Shown: positions 1-6,711 of the stretch, in pieces
Numbering within the stretch: the stretch's first letter is position 1
How the letters are laid out: each line of letters starts with the position of its first letter
Notes under the pieces: model-generated
Told to the model about the DNA's origin: nothing
The model's input: only the letters and a program-made list of their open reading frames with translations
Databases searched by the model: none
Translations under genes and position numbers: made by a program
From: a virus
Direction: 5' to 3' (one strand)
Length of the DNA: 64,000 bases
Virus record (IMG/VR): IMGVR_UViG_3300012936_000005
Location: 1 to 64,000 of that record

Positions 1-651
1 GAACTAGAAGCAGACGATCTTATTGCAGGTTGGATACAAGCACACCCTAATGATAATCATGTTATTATTAGTACTGACGGTGACTTTGCACAACTTATTG
101 CACCTAACGTAAAACAATACAATGGTGTTAGCAATACAGTAATTACACACGAAGGTTACTTTGACGATAAGAAGAAGAAACCCGTACTTGACAAAAAGAC
201 AGGAGAACCTAAGCCTGCACCTAATCCACAATTTATGTTGTTTGAGAAGTGTATGCGAGGTGACACAAGTGACAATGTGTTTAGTGCTTATCCTGGTGTA
301 AGAACAAAAGGCACTAAGAACAAAGTCGGACTAATTGAAGCATTTGAAGATAGAGAAACTAAAGGCTTTAATTGGAATAACATGATGCTACAACGTTGGA
401 CAGATCACGATGGTGTAGAGCATCGTGTATTAGATGACTATCAACGTAACGTGGTACTTTGCGACTTGACTGCACAGCCAGGTAATATTAGAAGTATAAT
501 TAACGATGTAGTAGAAGATGCTATGGAACAACCTAAAGCAGTTACACAAGTAGGTATGCGACTAATGAAATTTTGTGCAAAACATGATATGCAACGTATT
601 GCAGATAACATTCAACTTTATGCTGACCCGCTTAATGCGAGGTACACATAA
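1..651 (+). CDS. T4 RNase H-like 5'-3' exonuclease (FEN/PIN family), 5' end missing
   Basis: The frame is open from base 1, so the gene starts before the window; 216 codons and a stop are visible. The fragment shows FEN/PIN nuclease acidic motifs: EADDLIA at residues 3-9, STDGDF at 24-29 and RGDTSDN at 86-92, the last followed by a glycine-containing YPGVRTKG stretch. These resemble the metal-binding aspartates of T4 RNase H and related flap nucleases, which remove RNA primers and 5' flaps during lagging-strand synthesis. The first acidic motif of the family must lie in the missing N-terminal part. The stop codon overlaps an ATG (TAATG at 649-653), but the next gene more likely starts at 663. 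The identity as RNase H rather than another phage 5' nuclease is inference. Confidence 0.82.
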   Translation, partial: ELEADDLIAGWIQAHPNDNHVIISTDGDFAQLIAPNVKQYNGVSNTVITHEGYFDDKKKKPVLDKKTGEPKPAPNPQFMLFEKCMRGDTSDNVFSAYPGVRTKGTKNKVGLIEAFEDRETKGFNWNNMMLQRWTDHDGVEHRVLDDYQRNVVLCDLTAQPGNIRSIINDVVEDAMEQPKAVTQVGMRLMKFCAKHDMQRIADNIQLYADPLNARYT

Positions 652-652
652 T

Positions 653-658
653 GGAGGT
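653..658 (+). promoter_or_regulatory. Ribosome binding site GGAGGT that decides the start at 663
   Basis: GGAGGT lies four bases upstream of the ATG at 663. The competing ATG at 651 would contain this motif inside its own coding sequence and has no purine-rich site in front of it. The later start is therefore preferred. Confidence 0.7.
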
Positions 659-662
659 AAAA

Positions 663-1142
663 ATGACAATAAAGGCAAAACCAATACTAAAAAATAAATT
701 TTGGATTGTTGAGAAAGATGGCGAAAGAATCGGCACACTTTCTAAACAAGAAGACAAAAGGTATATGTATAGTTGTTCTACAGGCACAGACTATTTTACT
801 GATATAAAGGCTTTCAACAATTACATAGGTGGATTAAGTTTTGATAAAGCAACTATTTCAGATGGTAGTAATGCAGTAAAAGAAATACACGGTTTTTCAA
901 CATCTAGTACACCTTATAATGTAATGTACAATGTACAAAAGAAATTACCGCTTTTTACTAAAAGTAAAAAATCTAAGAGCTTGTATGCGGCGGGCTATTA
1001 CATTATTCATTTTGATAAAGGTTGGGTACGAAGTTTCTGTCCTAAGTTAGTAACACTTGAAAAGTATGAATATAAAGGACCTTTCAAAACTGAATTTACT
1101 ATGAGACAGGAATTATCAGATGCAAACAAACGAGCCAATTAA
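663..1142 (+). CDS. Conserved phage protein of unknown function
   Basis: The 159-residue product starts MTIKAKPILKNKFWIVEKDG and has no catalytic motif that I recognise. It is rich in lysine and aromatic residues and looks soluble. The start at 663 is chosen for the GGAGGT site just upstream; an in-frame ATG at 651 would add four residues. It overlaps the next gene by 23 bases, so the two are probably translated together. Its place beside the FEN nuclease suggests early or middle expression. Function unknown. Confidence 0.8.
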   Translation: MTIKAKPILKNKFWIVEKDGERIGTLSKQEDKRYMYSCSTGTDYFTDIKAFNNYIGGLSFDKATISDGSNAVKEIHGFSTSSTPYNVMYNVQKKLPLFTKSKKSKSLYAAGYYIIHFDKGWVRSFCPKLVTLEKYEYKGPFKTEFTMRQELSDANKRAN

Positions 1143-1368
1143 CACTATACCAATTCAGCAGTTTATACAAATTGTTAAGACTGCTGAAGCAAGTAATCAA
1201 AAAGAAATTAGGATTCCATTAACACAAGCAAAAGCACTTGCCTATGCTTTAGGAACTGTAATGGCAAACCATCAAGGAAGATTAGAAAAACTTATTATTG
1301 ATAACAAATCTAATGCTGACGAAGAAGTAGTAACTGTAACTATGGACGGTGGGAGTGATTGGAAATGA
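1120..1368 (+). CDS. Small conserved phage protein of unknown function
   Basis: An 82-residue product starting MQTNEPINTIPIQQFIQIVK, with a predicted helical middle (residues 10-55) and an acidic, Asp/Gly-rich end. The start lies inside the previous gene and the stop TGA overlaps the next ATG (ATGA at 1365-1368), the usual arrangement for translational coupling. No membrane segment, cysteine cluster or known motif is visible. Function unknown. Confidence 0.75.
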   Translation: MQTNEPINTIPIQQFIQIVKTAEASNQKEIRIPLTQAKALAYALGTVMANHQGRLEKLIIDNKSNADEEVVTVTMDGGSDWK

Positions 1369-1634
1369 AGTGGTTTATTGTAGTTTTATTTCTACTTGAT
1401 CCAAATGCTGATATCACTGCTGATAGAGATATCTACGTATTTACAGAACCAACATTTGAGACTCAAGAACAATGTCAATCAGATGTTGTTGATCCAGCAG
1501 TTTATCCTACTCTAGTACAAAAACTGTTGCTTGAATACAAGTATCCTAGGAAGATACAAAATGTATTTTGTGTAAGCGAAAAAGAACTTAGGCAAATACT
1601 AGGTGCTTTAACGGCAAAACAAGTGAAATACTAG
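1365..1634 (+). CDS. Small protein with hydrophobic N-terminus, unknown function
   Basis: From the ATG at 1365 the product has 89 residues and begins MKWFIVVLFLLDPNADITAD. The first 11 residues form a short hydrophobic stretch that could act as a signal or anchor, although it is short and has no clear cleavage site. Two cysteines follow (QCQSDVV and NVFCVSE). A TTG two codons upstream (1359) is possible, but the ATG forms an ATGA overlap with the preceding stop and is preferred. Function unknown. Confidence 0.7.
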   Translation: MKWFIVVLFLLDPNADITADRDIYVFTEPTFETQEQCQSDVVDPAVYPTLVQKLLLEYKYPRKIQNVFCVSEKELRQILGALTAKQVKY

Positions 1635-1653
1635 TAGTTTTCTACTAAAAAAA

Positions 1654-1661
1654 GATAAATA
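1654..1661 (+). promoter_or_regulatory. Candidate T4-type late promoter GATAAATA
   Basis: GATAAATA matches seven of eight bases of the T4 late consensus TATAAATA, in a 57-base gap ahead of the gene at 1692. Transcription would start a few bases downstream, inside the left arm of the hairpin at 1662-1692. Confidence 0.5.
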
Positions 1662-1692
1662 TATGCGTAGTTAATTAAAAGGATTACGCATA
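1662..1692 (+). promoter_or_regulatory. Inverted repeat around the ribosome binding site of the gene at 1692
   Basis: TATGCGTA (1662-1669) and TACGCATA (1685-1692) are perfect 8-base inverted arms. The 15-base loop holds the Shine-Dalgarno AAAAGGAT (1677-1684), and the right arm ends on the A of the start codon. In a read-through transcript the site would be held in this loop. A transcript begun at the late promoter just upstream would lack most of the left arm. The regulatory role is inference from the T4 gene e precedent. Confidence 0.5.
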
Positions 1693-1982
1693 TGAGTAGA
1701 CCAAAACCAACAATTATTTTAGAGAATGTAGACAAAGCATCTTACAAGTGTGAGCAAGTTTTGCAAGCAGAAGCCATATGGGCAGTGTTCTATAAAGGCG
1801 CTCCATTCAATCTAAAAACATCAAACGCAATTACGAATTATCCAGGTCCTAAGTATAAGAAAGTATCTTTCTCCAATCCAGGACATGCACACAATCTAGC
1901 AAAGAAACTAAATGATCTTTTCAAAAGCGAAGACTTCGCTGTATACAAGCTGACATCGGGCGAACTGGTTACAGATGAATGA
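1692..1982 (+). CDS. Conserved small phage protein, unknown function
   Basis: A 96-residue product starting MSRPKPTIILENVDKASYKC. A basic, aromatic central segment (NYPGPKYKKVSFSNPGHA, about residues 49-66) looks like the conserved core. No known catalytic motif is seen. The start is supported by AAAAGGAT eight bases upstream, and the gene follows a late-type promoter with a hairpin. The stop overlaps the next start by four bases (ATGA). Late expression is inferred from the promoter motif only. Confidence 0.8.
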   Translation: MSRPKPTIILENVDKASYKCEQVLQAEAIWAVFYKGAPFNLKTSNAITNYPGPKYKKVSFSNPGHAHNLAKKLNDLFKSEDFAVYKLTSGELVTDE

Positions 1983-2359
1983 ACTGGAAAGAAACATACA
2001 CTAAGGTATTCTTAAAGCAATCAGACATCGCTATTAGTGACGCTAATATTAAGCAGTATATGGCGGACTGGTGGCAGAACAATAGAGGCAAAACTGAAGG
2101 CGGTTTACGTCTTACAGAAGATGGCTTTGATTTCTTGCATGATACTTTAGAAATACAAATGTATGAAATACCTTTTCCAAAAGATTTCAAATTTACTACC
2201 CAGACATATATCTTTTTAGACCAATTTATTACTTGTCCATACTACCTTACTAATCGTAGTATATGGGTTACAGATGAAAAAAAGAGTATGGAACTGCATC
2301 TTTTCAGCGGAGATCTACGCAAATACGGTCTTACAAAAGCAATGAAAAGACACGAGTAA
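1979..2359 (+). CDS. Conserved phage protein, unknown function
   Basis: A 126-residue product beginning MNWKETYTKVFLKQSDIAIS, coupled by ATGA overlap to the gene before it. It has many aromatic residues and no recognisable motif, membrane span or cysteine pair pattern. It is the last gene before a 227-base non-coding stretch with two hairpins, so it probably ends a transcription unit. Function unknown. Confidence 0.78.
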   Translation: MNWKETYTKVFLKQSDIAISDANIKQYMADWWQNNRGKTEGGLRLTEDGFDFLHDTLEIQMYEIPFPKDFKFTTQTYIFLDQFITCPYYLTNRSIWVTDEKKSMELHLFSGDLRKYGLTKAMKRHE

Positions 2360-2385
2360 TACATACTAACACCCCAGAAAAGCGT

Positions 2386-2409
2386 TAAATGGCATTTAAG
2401 AGCCATTTA
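2386..2409 (+). other. Hairpin after the gene ending at 2359
   Basis: TAAATGGC (2386-2393) and GCCATTTA (2402-2409) form a perfect 8-bp stem with an 8-base loop. No U-run follows directly. It is the first of two tandem stem-loops and may stabilise the 3' end of the upstream message. Confidence 0.5.
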
Positions 2410-2424
2410 GACACCAAAATCGTG

Positions 2425-2460
2425 CATTTTAGACGCCTAAAATGGTGGTGATTTCTTTTG
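2425..2460 (+). terminator. Second hairpin, weak intrinsic terminator candidate
   Basis: CATTTTAG (2425-2432) and CTAAAATG (2437-2444) form a perfect 8-bp stem with a 4-base loop. A T-rich but interrupted run (GATTTCTTTTG) follows from 2450. The stem is AT-rich, so termination would be modest. It lies between the gene ending at 2359 and the promoter at 2501, where a unit boundary is expected. Confidence 0.45.
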
Positions 2461-2500
2461 CTATCTTTTATAATAAACCAAATTATTTGTCCAAAATAGG

Positions 2501-2529
2501 TTGACCTTTGAGTAGAACGAGTGTATTAT
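2501..2529 (+). promoter_or_regulatory. sigma70-type promoter ahead of the MoxR ATPase gene
   Basis: TTGACC (2501-2506) and TATTAT (2524-2529) are separated by exactly 17 bases; each hexamer differs from consensus at one position. Initiation near 2536 would give a leader of about 50 bases. This suggests early transcription by unmodified host polymerase. Confidence 0.75.
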
Positions 2530-2586
2530 ATATACATACTTAGAAATTAAGTATGGCACTGATAAAAAATGAAAGAGGAATATACA

Positions 2587-3675
2587 ATGGAAACTACCGC
2601 ACTACGTACAGTATCGCCCAATCAAGCTAAAAAAAGCATTATGAGGGCATTCAAGAAAAAACGTCCTATCTTTATGTGGGGACCTCCAGGCATTGGTAAA
2701 TCTGATGTTGTTGGACAGATTACAGAATCGCTTAAGAATTCACATTTGATTGACATTCGTTTGTCACTTTGGGAACCTACAGATATTAAAGGTATTCCAT
2801 ATTATGCGGCCAACGATAATGTAATGGCTTGGGCACCACCGCAAGAACTTCCAACAGAAGAGTTTGCTAAGAAGTTCAAATATGTTGTTTTATTCTTAGA
2901 CGAAATGAATTCTGCGGCACCGGCAGTACAGGCGGCGGCTTACCAACTTATTCTAAACAGACGTATTGGACAATACAAACTGCCCGATAATGTTCTTATT
3001 GTTGCGGCTGGTAATAGAGAAGCTGACAAAGGTGTTACTTATAGAATGCCTGCTCCGTTGGCAAACAGATTTGTTCACTTAGAGCTTGCAGTTGATTTTG
3101 ATGACTGGATGCAGTGGGCAACTGAAAACCATATACATCCTGATGTTGTTGGTTATTTGAATTTTAGCAAGAAAGACTTGTATGACTTTGATCCTAAAAG
3201 TCCAAGCCGTTCATTTGCTACACCTCGTTCTTGGTCATTTGTATCTGAACTTATTGAAGATGATGATGACGAGAATACCACTACTGATTTAGTTAGTGGT
3301 TCTGTCGGCGAAGGACTTGCCGTTAAGTTTATGGCGCATCGTAAGGTTGCTTCGAAACTTCCTGATCCTACTGAAATACTTTTAGGTAAGGTTGAGAAGT
3401 GTGAAACTAAAGAAATCAGTGCCATGTATTCCTTGACTGTTTCACTTTGCTATGAACTTAAAGACGCTTGCGATAAGAACGATAAAAAGTTTGACAATAA
3501 AGTAAACAACTTTTTACGTTTTGCAATGGATAATTTTGATACTGAATTGGTTGTCATGGGTATCAAACTTGCTCTTACACAATACTCTCTTCCAATCGAT
3601 CCAGATGAAGTTGAGTGTTTTGATGAGTTCCATGAGCGTTTTGGTAAGTATATTTCAGCCGCACAAAGCGCCTAA
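2587..3675 (+). CDS. MoxR-type AAA+ ATPase
   Basis: The 362-residue product carries the AAA+ core: Walker A GPPGIGKS at residues 32-39, Walker B LFLDE at 102-106, a sensor-1 region AAGNRE near 140-145 and an arginine-bearing ANRF segment about 20 residues later. The layout matches the MoxR group, which remodels or activates partner proteins, usually one with a VWA domain. Such a partner is the next gene. The ATG at 2587 is chosen because AGAGGAA (2574-2580) lies six bases upstream; an ATG at 2569 has no ribosome site. The gene has its own sigma70 promoter and is followed by a strong hairpin, so it may be a monocistronic early gene. The target in the infected cell is not known. Confidence 0.88.
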   Translation: METTALRTVSPNQAKKSIMRAFKKKRPIFMWGPPGIGKSDVVGQITESLKNSHLIDIRLSLWEPTDIKGIPYYAANDNVMAWAPPQELPTEEFAKKFKYVVLFLDEMNSAAPAVQAAAYQLILNRRIGQYKLPDNVLIVAAGNREADKGVTYRMPAPLANRFVHLELAVDFDDWMQWATENHIHPDVVGYLNFSKKDLYDFDPKSPSRSFATPRSWSFVSELIEDDDDENTTTDLVSGSVGEGLAVKFMAHRKVASKLPDPTEILLGKVEKCETKEISAMYSLTVSLCYELKDACDKNDKKFDNKVNNFLRFAMDNFDTELVVMGIKLALTQYSLPIDPDEVECFDEFHERFGKYISAAQSA

Positions 3676-3684
3676 GGCGTGGGG

Positions 3685-3720
3685 ATATTGGACAAGGCAT
3701 ACTAAGACCTTGTCCAGTAT
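3685..3720 (+). terminator. Strong hairpin between the ATPase and VWA genes
   Basis: TGGACAAGG (3689-3697) pairs perfectly with CCTTGTCCA (3708-3716). Pairing extends outward to about 13 bp (3685-3720) with one G-U pair; the loop is 10 bases. The downstream T-run is short (TTTC), so it may be a partial terminator or a message-stabilising hairpin. Confidence 0.55.
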
Positions 3721-3733
3721 TTCTCCAAAACTG

Positions 3734-3762
3734 TTGACATATGATAGTAAATATAGTATACT
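3734..3762 (+). promoter_or_regulatory. sigma70-type promoter ahead of the VWA-like gene
   Basis: A perfect TTGACA (3734-3739), a 17-base spacer and TATACT (3757-3762, one mismatch to TATAAT). Initiation near 3769 leaves a leader of about 28 bases containing the ribosome site AAGGAG. Confidence 0.82.
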
Positions 3763-3796
3763 GTAAGAACAATAAGGCACTGAAGGAGTACAAATT

Positions 3797-5086
3797 ATGG
3801 GCATAGAAACAAAAGGTTTTCAACCAAATCCAGACATTACAAAAGAAGAACTAGAAGCTATGAGAATAGATGTAGCTGATAGAATTATTGTAGCAAGGGT
3901 TGGTTTGCTTCTAAGACATCCATTCTTTGGTAACATGGCTACTAGACTTATTGTTAAACATTGTGATGACTGGTGTCCTACTGCCGCAACAGACGGCAGA
4001 CATTTGTATTACAATACACAATTTTTTAATGCACTTTCTAACAAAGAAATAGAATTTGTAATCGCACACGAAATATTGCATTGTGTCTTTGATCATATCG
4101 TTAGACGAGAAGGTCGTATTCCTATTTTACACAATATCGCGTGTGATTACATCGTAAACAATACACTGGTACGTGATCGTATTGGTGAGATGGTAAAACT
4201 TGTTCAGTGTTATCAAGACTTCAAATATGAAGGTTGGACTAGTGAAGCAGTATATGATGAATTATTTAAGAAAGCAGAAGAGAACGGTCAAGAGTATCTA
4301 AAGCAATTAGGTGATTTACTTGACGAACACGTAGACTGGGAAGAAGCTCCAGAAAGTGATTCTAAAGATTCAAAAGGTAAAAAAGCCGAAAAAGGCGAAG
4401 GTAGACCTACATATACAAAAGATGAACTTAAAAAGATACGTGACGAAATAAAAGAAAACATGATAAGTTCTGCACAGGCGGCAGGTGCTGGTAATACACC
4501 TAAAGAAGTGCAACGTATTATCAAAGAATTAACAGAACCTAAAATGAACTGGCGTGAATTGTTGCGTCAGCAAATTCAATCTACAATTAGAAATGATTAC
4601 ACATTTAGTCGTCCTTCACGTAAAGGTTGGCATACTGGTGCAGTACTTCCTGGTATGAACTTTATGGATACTATTGATGTTGCTATAGGAATTGATATGA
4701 GTGGCTCTATAGGTGATAGTCAAGCAAAAGTATTCCTTAGTGAAGTAAAAGGTATTATGGACGAGTACAAAGATTACAACATCAAGTTATGGTGTTTTGA
4801 TACTGCCGTTTACAACGAAGCAGACTTTAGTGCAGATGGCGGAGAAGACTTAATGGACTATGATGTACAAGGCGGTGGTGGCACTGAGTTTATGTGTAAC
4901 TGGGAGTATATGAAAGAAAACGATATTACGCCTAAGAAGTTTATTATGTTTACAGACGGATATCCATTTGGTAGCTGGGGTGAAGCAGACTACTGTGAAA
5001 CCGTGTTTATTATTCATGGTCATCATGATAAAAATACAAAGGCTCCATTCGGTGTAACTGCCCACTACGAAGAGGAGGCGGCTTGA
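3797..5086 (+). CDS. HExxH metallopeptidase-like / VWA-like protein (DUF2201 type)
   Basis: The 429-residue product has an N-terminal domain with the zinc-binding motif HEILHCVFDH (residues 91-100). A charged Lys/Glu linker (about 180-225) follows, then a C-terminal VWA-like domain with the metal-site motif DMSGS (300-304) and later GGGGTEF and FTDG stretches. This pairing of a putative metallopeptidase with a VWA-like half is the DUF2201 architecture. It is commonly encoded beside a MoxR ATPase, as here. AAGGAG lies nine bases before the ATG. The VWA part could recruit the ATPase through its metal site. Protease activity is not proven, and the substrate is unknown. The end overlaps the next gene by four bases. 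Confidence 0.85.
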   Translation: MGIETKGFQPNPDITKEELEAMRIDVADRIIVARVGLLLRHPFFGNMATRLIVKHCDDWCPTAATDGRHLYYNTQFFNALSNKEIEFVIAHEILHCVFDHIVRREGRIPILHNIACDYIVNNTLVRDRIGEMVKLVQCYQDFKYEGWTSEAVYDELFKKAEENGQEYLKQLGDLLDEHVDWEEAPESDSKDSKGKKAEKGEGRPTYTKDELKKIRDEIKENMISSAQAAGAGNTPKEVQRIIKELTEPKMNWRELLRQQIQSTIRNDYTFSRPSRKGWHTGAVLPGMNFMDTIDVAIGIDMSGSIGDSQAKVFLSEVKGIMDEYKDYNIKLWCFDTAVYNEADFSADGGEDLMDYDVQGGGGTEFMCNWEYMKENDITPKKFIMFTDGYPFGSWGEADYCETVFIIHGHHDKNTKAPFGVTAHYEEEAA

Positions 5087-5361
5087 TCGCAAACAAAATT
5101 ACAGCCCAGGACTTTTTTGAGATAAGGAGGCTTAAATTTCAGCCACCTCATCTTGCTACGATTGATTTACCACACACATATAATATGGAAAGTGCCATAA
5201 GTAAATGGATAGAATCTAACCTAAAAAAGCGATATTTCCTCAAAAAAGCAGTAGGTCTTACCAAGGAAAATAAGATAGATACAGTTCTTAGAGCAGGATT
5301 TGAAGATCCAAAAGAACTATCTTATTTCGTTTTGGCGTGTCCACATTTGAAATACAAGTAA
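5083..5361 (+). CDS. Small conserved phage protein with TTG start
   Basis: A 92-residue product beginning with IANKITAQDFFEIRRLKFQ after a TTG start at 5083. The TTG overlaps the previous stop (TTGA), and GAGGAGG lies five bases upstream inside the preceding gene, which supports this start. Many positive charges and no recognised motif. It is probably co-expressed with the VWA-like protein and could belong to the same system, but that rests on position only. Confidence 0.75.
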   Translation: MIANKITAQDFFEIRRLKFQPPHLATIDLPHTYNMESAISKWIESNLKKRYFLKKAVGLTKENKIDTVLRAGFEDPKELSYFVLACPHLKYK

Positions 5362-5362
5362 A

Positions 5363-5370
5363 TATAAAGT
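5363..5370 (+). promoter_or_regulatory. Weak late-promoter-like motif
   Basis: TATAAAGT matches six of eight bases of TATAAATA and stands 30 bases before the ATG at 5400. A nearby TATAAT (5376-5381) has no acceptable -35 element. Low confidence. Confidence 0.3.
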
Positions 5371-5399
5371 ACATATATAATACATAAGGAGTGAATAAT

Positions 5400-5705
5400 A
5401 TGTCAGAAGAAACTAAAAAAGCAGAAGCTCAAGCGGCGCCGACAGCGGCACCAGCAGGTGAAGCACCAAACGCAGGTGTATCAACTGCACCCGTTGAACT
5501 TACTGTTCAAGATCTTGGAGTACTAAGATCAATTATTGATGTTGCATCACAAAGAGGTGCATTCAAAGCCAACGAAATGGAAGCAGTTGGTAAAACATTT
5601 AATAAACTTGATGCTTTCCTACAGACAGTTCAAAAAGCTGAAGAAGAAGCTAAAAAGAAAAATGAAGGAACTGCTCCAGCGGAAGCACCTAAAGGAGACA
5701 AGTAA
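5400..5705 (+). CDS. Small conserved phage protein with Ala/Pro-rich N-terminus
   Basis: A 101-residue product starting MSEETKKAEAQAAPTAAPAG. A disordered Ala/Pro-rich stretch (residues 1-35) is followed by a helical core (VQDLGVLRSIIDVASQRGAF, then NEMEAVGKTFNKLDAFLQTV) and a Lys/Glu-rich tail. Start at 5400 is supported by AAGGAG eight bases upstream; a GTG at 5391 is in frame but overlaps that site. I recall similar short proteins in T4-like marine phages, without a known function. The stop overlaps the next ATG (TAATG). Confidence 0.78.
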   Translation: MSEETKKAEAQAAPTAAPAGEAPNAGVSTAPVELTVQDLGVLRSIIDVASQRGAFKANEMEAVGKTFNKLDAFLQTVQKAEEEAKKKNEGTAPAEAPKGDK

Positions 5706-6364
5706 TGGCCGAAATTAAACACGTAGGCAGATTAAAAAGTAACCAACGTAAGGTTGTAGTTGCATATAGAGTTGTTCCAGGTGAGAATCCACCAGAGAAC
5801 GCACTAGTAATTGACACTGCTACTTTAAGTGATGCCGATCATGATACGTTGATTAAAACAGTTGAAAGTAATTCAGCTCAGACAGCATTTGAATTTGCTG
5901 AAGTTATGGCGAGAACACAATTAAGCGATGGTGCTAATATGTTAGCTAGGTTTCACTCAACTGGCAAGCTACAACTAACCAAAATGGCTGATGTTGAAAT
6001 GACACCAAACACTGCAACGCAGATTGGTTTAGATGAACTAAACAAAATTATTGCAGAGCAAAAAGGTGTTACTATTGCAGATTTAGCATTGAAAGATCCT
6101 AACGAACCTGCACCAGGTACAACAATTACTGAAGCTGGTAGTGTTAGCGAAATCCCAAAGACTGCTGATAAAAACGTAGTAGCTGAAGCACAAACCGCTA
6201 ATTTACAAGCACCAAACGACGGTGTATTATCCGATGCTGATTTGGCCGCTAAATATCGTTCAGACGCAGACAGACTTTACAAAGAAGCAAAGGCACTTAG
6301 AGCACAAGCAGAAGAGCTTGTTCCTACTGTAAAGAAGAAGTCAAGTGCCAAAGCAACTGCCTAA
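5705..6364 (+). CDS. Conserved T4-like phage protein, unknown function
   Basis: A 219-residue product. The first 100 residues (starting MAEIKHVGRLKSNQRKVVVA, then FEFAEVMARTQLSDGANML) resemble a domain common in T4-like marine phages. The middle is Thr/Ala-rich. The C-terminal 45 residues form a likely coiled coil (DADRLYKEAKALRAQAEELV) ending in a lysine/alanine tail. It is coupled to the previous gene by TAATG and overlaps the next by 20 bases. No enzymatic motif. A virion or assembly role would fit the neighbourhood but is not shown. Confidence 0.8.
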   Translation: MAEIKHVGRLKSNQRKVVVAYRVVPGENPPENALVIDTATLSDADHDTLIKTVESNSAQTAFEFAEVMARTQLSDGANMLARFHSTGKLQLTKMADVEMTPNTATQIGLDELNKIIAEQKGVTIADLALKDPNEPAPGTTITEAGSVSEIPKTADKNVVAEAQTANLQAPNDGVLSDADLAAKYRSDADRLYKEAKALRAQAEELVPTVKKKSSAKATA

Positions 6365-6659
6365 TGATGTAATTAGGCACTGGCCTGAGGTTTTTCGTGA
6401 CATAGACATTCAAACTATTCCCATAAACTACCTTCAATCTATTAGAGTTGAATTTAGAGGAGGTAAGATATGGGAAATAGATTGCAATGCTAAACGTAGT
6501 ACTGGCGCTAATTTAGACGATGCAATAGCTGAACTATTCAACGAGTATGGTAAAGATATAAAGCATGTTGATTTTAGGCTTAATACAGCCAAAGTAAAGC
6601 GTGATGTACAGAAAAAAACAAGGGCTTTTTTAAAGAATCCCACAAAAAAGAAAAAGTAA
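6345..6659 (+). CDS. Small basic conserved phage protein with GTG start
   Basis: A 104-residue product from a GTG at 6345; no in-frame ATG exists near the N-terminus. The conserved-looking part is HWPEVFRDIDIQTIPINYLQ (residues 12-31), followed by a strand-rich segment and a strongly basic tail ending NPTKKKK. The start overlaps the previous coding end by 20 bases. The basic tail could bind nucleic acid, but this is only a charge argument. A late promoter region follows directly. Confidence 0.72.
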   Translation: MPKQLPNDVIRHWPEVFRDIDIQTIPINYLQSIRVEFRGGKIWEIDCNAKRSTGANLDDAIAELFNEYGKDIKHVDFRLNTAKVKRDVQKKTRAFLKNPTKKKK

Positions 6660-6664
6660 GTTTA

Positions 6665-6697
6665 TCATTGTTTTGATATAAATACATATAACAATGA
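6665..6697 (+). promoter_or_regulatory. Late promoter TATAAATA framed by an inverted repeat
   Basis: TATAAATA (6677-6684) is a perfect match to the T4 late consensus. It sits between perfect inverted arms TCATTGTT (6665-6672) and AACAATGA (6690-6697). Initiation would fall at about 6690, leaving a leader of about 22 bases with AGGAG ahead of the ATG at 6712. The motif context GATATAAATACATATAACA is repeated at the promoter near 40006 on the other strand. Confidence 0.78.
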
Positions 6698-6711
6698 ATT
6701 AGGAGCATTAC

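Noticed and set aside
4-231. Minus-strand open frame at the left edge
   Set aside because: It is antisense to the nuclease gene, whose own frame shows conserved acidic motifs throughout the same region.
1631-1646. Hairpin TAGTAG-TTTT-CTACTA as a terminator for the gene ending at 1634
   Set aside because: The stem is only six AT-rich pairs and is followed by A residues rather than T on the coding strand.
5376-5381. TATAAT as a sigma70 -10 element ahead of the gene at 5400
   Set aside because: No acceptable -35 hexamer is found at 16-18 bases; TTGAAA upstream is 23 bases away.
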